DNA of 33,455 bases from an uncultured Bacilli bacterium (GTDB lineage: Bacteria > Bacillota_I > Bacilli_A > RF39 > UBA660): assembly GCA_934091055.1 (NCBI GenBank), contig CAKOKN010000011.1, positions 1 through 33,455 of the forward strand, read 5' to 3'. This document shows, piece after piece, positions 32,003 through 33,455 of the stretch. The notes under the pieces are model-generated. The model saw only the letters and a program-made list of their open reading frames with translations, was not told where the DNA came from and searched no databases. Position 1 is the stretch's first letter; each line of letters begins with the position of its first letter. Made by a program: the position numbers and the translations under genes.

Positions 32003-33262
32003 TTATTTTATTTTACGCTTTGGTTTATCTACTATTGAGGATAATAGATTACTACTTATTTTATTAATTCCATAGTTTTTATTATTATTTATTAAGTTTA
32101 TTATTTTTTCATCTTTAGTTAGTTTATAATAGGTTTCTATAAATAGCATTTTAATAAAGTTATAATAGTATATAGCACTATCTGGTACTGTTCCATCAAG
32201 AGTAGTATATTGACAATCTTGATATTCTAATAGTTCTCTAATAAAGAAGTATACTTCTTGTTTCAAGAATGAATAATCAAGCTTTGCTTCATCCTTTATG
32301 TAGTCTGAAGCTTCAGTTTTTCCTAAGAATGTTGTTGTGTCATAAACGGTATCTAGAGCATTCATTAGTCTATATCTTGCTATAGCCAGTTCTTGACAAA
32401 GACTAAAATCATTTTTTATTTCTAATTCCCTAGTTAAATTGTTTAATAAATGTAAATAGAAACTTTGTTCCGACTTTGATTCTAATAGACCTAGATCCTC
32501 TCTAGTTTTGATATCTTGAAACATTTTATTTTTTATGTTGTAATAGGAAGCTGGTTCTACTAGAAAGACTGCTCTCTGAAGGGAATTATTGATTATTTCT
32601 ACTTCATCGAACTTTTCATCATAGATAAGTAGTGGTAGATAGGTATCTTCATCCATAGCTCCTGCTACATTATCACTATATATAAATAAATCATAATACT
32701 CATTATAGTTTAAGTACTGAGACATATTTAGAAATACTAATCTTCTTAATACAGTTGAAGCTTTTATTTTATTGATTATCTCTTTTTTAGATAACTCACA
32801 TTCTTGGTTTATTTCTAATTGACAATATAGTTTTTCTATTTTCTTTTCTAAATCTGATAAGAAGTGATAGTTTTCTTTTCTTATTTTAATTCCTAATATA
32901 TCTAAAAAGATAGCATTGTACTCTATGGTCTCGTCAACCTCATCGATTATTTTTTCATCATAGTTAAGTGATGTATCTATTAGGACATCTTCTAGTTCTC
33001 GATCAGTTGTTTCTTCATCTAGGGATAGTTTGTTACCCTCTAATTCAAAATAACTGGCATTTTCTTCAATTAGATTTATTAGTTCGTAGTTGAAATCAAA
33101 GTTTTCACGCATCTCTCTTATTTCTTTTTCATCTAATTCCATTAATTTGAACATTCTATTTACAAATTCTGCGAGACTTTTCTTAGTTATTTCTGTGTTT
33201 TTGCCTCTTATTCTTAGTATTTTCATTATATAAAAACAAATGTAATCAAAAGGTAATTCCAT
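32003..33262 (-). CDS. hypothetical protein (419 aa)
   Basis: A 419-residue soluble, acidic protein that I do not recognise. It is mostly alpha-helical by eye, with many Leu/Glu/Tyr-rich stretches, no membrane helix, no signal peptide and no catalytic motif. The end is basic (DKPKRKIK). An AGGGGATGAG stretch lies about 10 nt before the ATG at 33262; an internal Met at residue 13 (MKILRIRG) is an alternative start. It is a single gene between tRNA-Pro and the dcw operon. No function is proposed. Confidence 0.75.
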   Translation of the reverse strand: MELPFDYICFYIMKILRIRGKNTEITKKSLAEFVNRMFKLMELDEKEIREMRENFDFNYELINLIEENASYFELEGNKLSLDEETTDRELEDVLIDTSLNYDEKIIDEVDETIEYNAIFLDILGIKIRKENYHFLSDLEKKIEKLYCQLEINQECELSKKEIINKIKASTVLRRLVFLNMSQYLNYNEYYDLFIYSDNVAGAMDEDTYLPLLIYDEKFDEVEIINNSLQRAVFLVEPASYYNIKNKMFQDIKTREDLGLLESKSEQSFYLHLLNNLTRELEIKNDFSLCQELAIARYRLMNALDTVYDTTTFLGKTEASDYIKDEAKLDYSFLKQEVYFFIRELLEYQDCQYTTLDGTVPDSAIYYYNFIKMLFIETYYKLTKDEKIINLINNNKNYGINKISSNLLSSIVDKPKRKIK

Positions 33263-33345
33263 ATACTACTCATCCCCTGAAAGATATATTATCATAAAGC
33301 TTTTAAAATTGCAATTAATTATTATGCTTTTTGATTAAAAATTAA

Positions 33346-33366
33346 AAGAACTATTTACTAGTTCCT
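33346..33366 (-). terminator. tRNA-Pro terminator
   Basis: Minus-strand AGGAACTA, loop GTAAA, TAGTTCTT (one G-T pair), followed by TTAATTTTTAAT. Confidence 0.7.
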
Positions 33367-33379
33367 TTGTCTACATTAA

Positions 33380-33455
33380 TGGTCGGGAAGACAGGATTTG
33401 AACCTGCAACCCCTTGGTCCCAAACCAAGTGCTCTACCAAGTTGAGCCACTTCCC
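33380..33455 (-). tRNA. tRNA-Pro (TGG), lacking first base at window edge
   Basis: Reading the minus strand: acceptor GGGAAG.., D-arm GCTC..GAGC, anticodon stem CTTGG / CCAAG around loop TTTGGGA with anticodon TGG, T-arm with TTCAAAT, acceptor CTTCCCG, discriminator A and encoded CCA. The window ends one base before the expected 5' C. The cloverleaf is otherwise complete. Confidence 0.93.

Noticed and set aside
1..33455. Mycoplasma genetic code (UGA = Trp)
   Set aside because: Genes end at UGA at family-typical positions and Trp codons are UGG.
1..33455. CRISPR array, prophage or integrated element with intact integrase
   Set aside because: No regularly spaced repeats and no integrase, terminase or Cas genes were seen; only the decayed KilA-N/DUF1016 fragment hints at past mobile DNA.

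Overview
The window is a 33.4-kb piece of a very AT-rich chromosome, probably an uncultured low-GC member of the Bacillota (Bacilli / RF39-like). This rests on gene content and order: an ireB-ruvX-DUF1292-mltG operon, the mraZ-rsmH-ftsL-PBP end of the dcw cluster with a Firmicutes-type MraZ operator, a dacB-spmA-spmB sporulation cassette, and strong Shine-Dalgarno sites. UGA is a stop codon (for example for ruvX and the RluA-type gene) and Trp is UGG, so the mycoplasma code is not used. Peptidoglycan, division and LTA-synthase-type genes show a walled Gram-positive cell. Both ends lie inside tRNA genes, which looks like assembly breaks at tRNA sequence.

Layout. 1-142: 3' half of an elongator tRNA-Met, oddly interrupted upstream, and its terminator. 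164-2328 (minus): spmB, spmA, dacB, overlapping by 8 nt. 2595-6616: an unknown protein, a left-handed beta-helix acyltransferase-like protein, an RluA pseudouridine synthase and an LTA-synthase-like sulfatase, separated by convergent terminators. 6748-8539 (minus): a surface protein with a lectin-like C-terminus, preceded by a 37-codon leader ORF that contains a nine-G tract and a terminator. 8666-11898 (minus): tgt, then ireB-ruvX-DUF1292-mltG. 12067-15134: a small membrane protein, an unknown protein and uvrB. 15201-15780: a decayed KilA-N/DUF1016 chimera. 15863-20210: two small unknown or membrane genes, an MBL hydrolase, rnc, trmB and proS. 20304-25861 (minus): a short-armed smc, an unknown protein, an ABC exporter and its 34-codon leader ORF with terminator. 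26100-27852: cysS between two copies of an 81-bp repeat. 27849-31859 (minus): the mraZ-rsmH-ftsL-PBP operon ending in a 34-residue membrane peptide. 32003-33455: an unknown protein and tRNA-Pro.

The most interesting signal is the repeated arrangement promoter - short ORF - intrinsic terminator - large gene, seen before the surface protein and before the ABC exporter. In the surface-protein leader the short ORF carries a G9 tract. Only with nine Gs (among 8, 9 and 10) does translation run into the 5' arm of the terminator; with 8 or 10 it stops well before it. This suggests a phase-variable, translation-dependent attenuation switch controlling a surface protein whose own C-terminus has features of a hypervariable lectin-type domain. 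In the ABC leader, part of the short ORF can pair with the 5' arm of the terminator, as expected of a classical inducible attenuator. These mechanisms are inferences from sequence read by eye.
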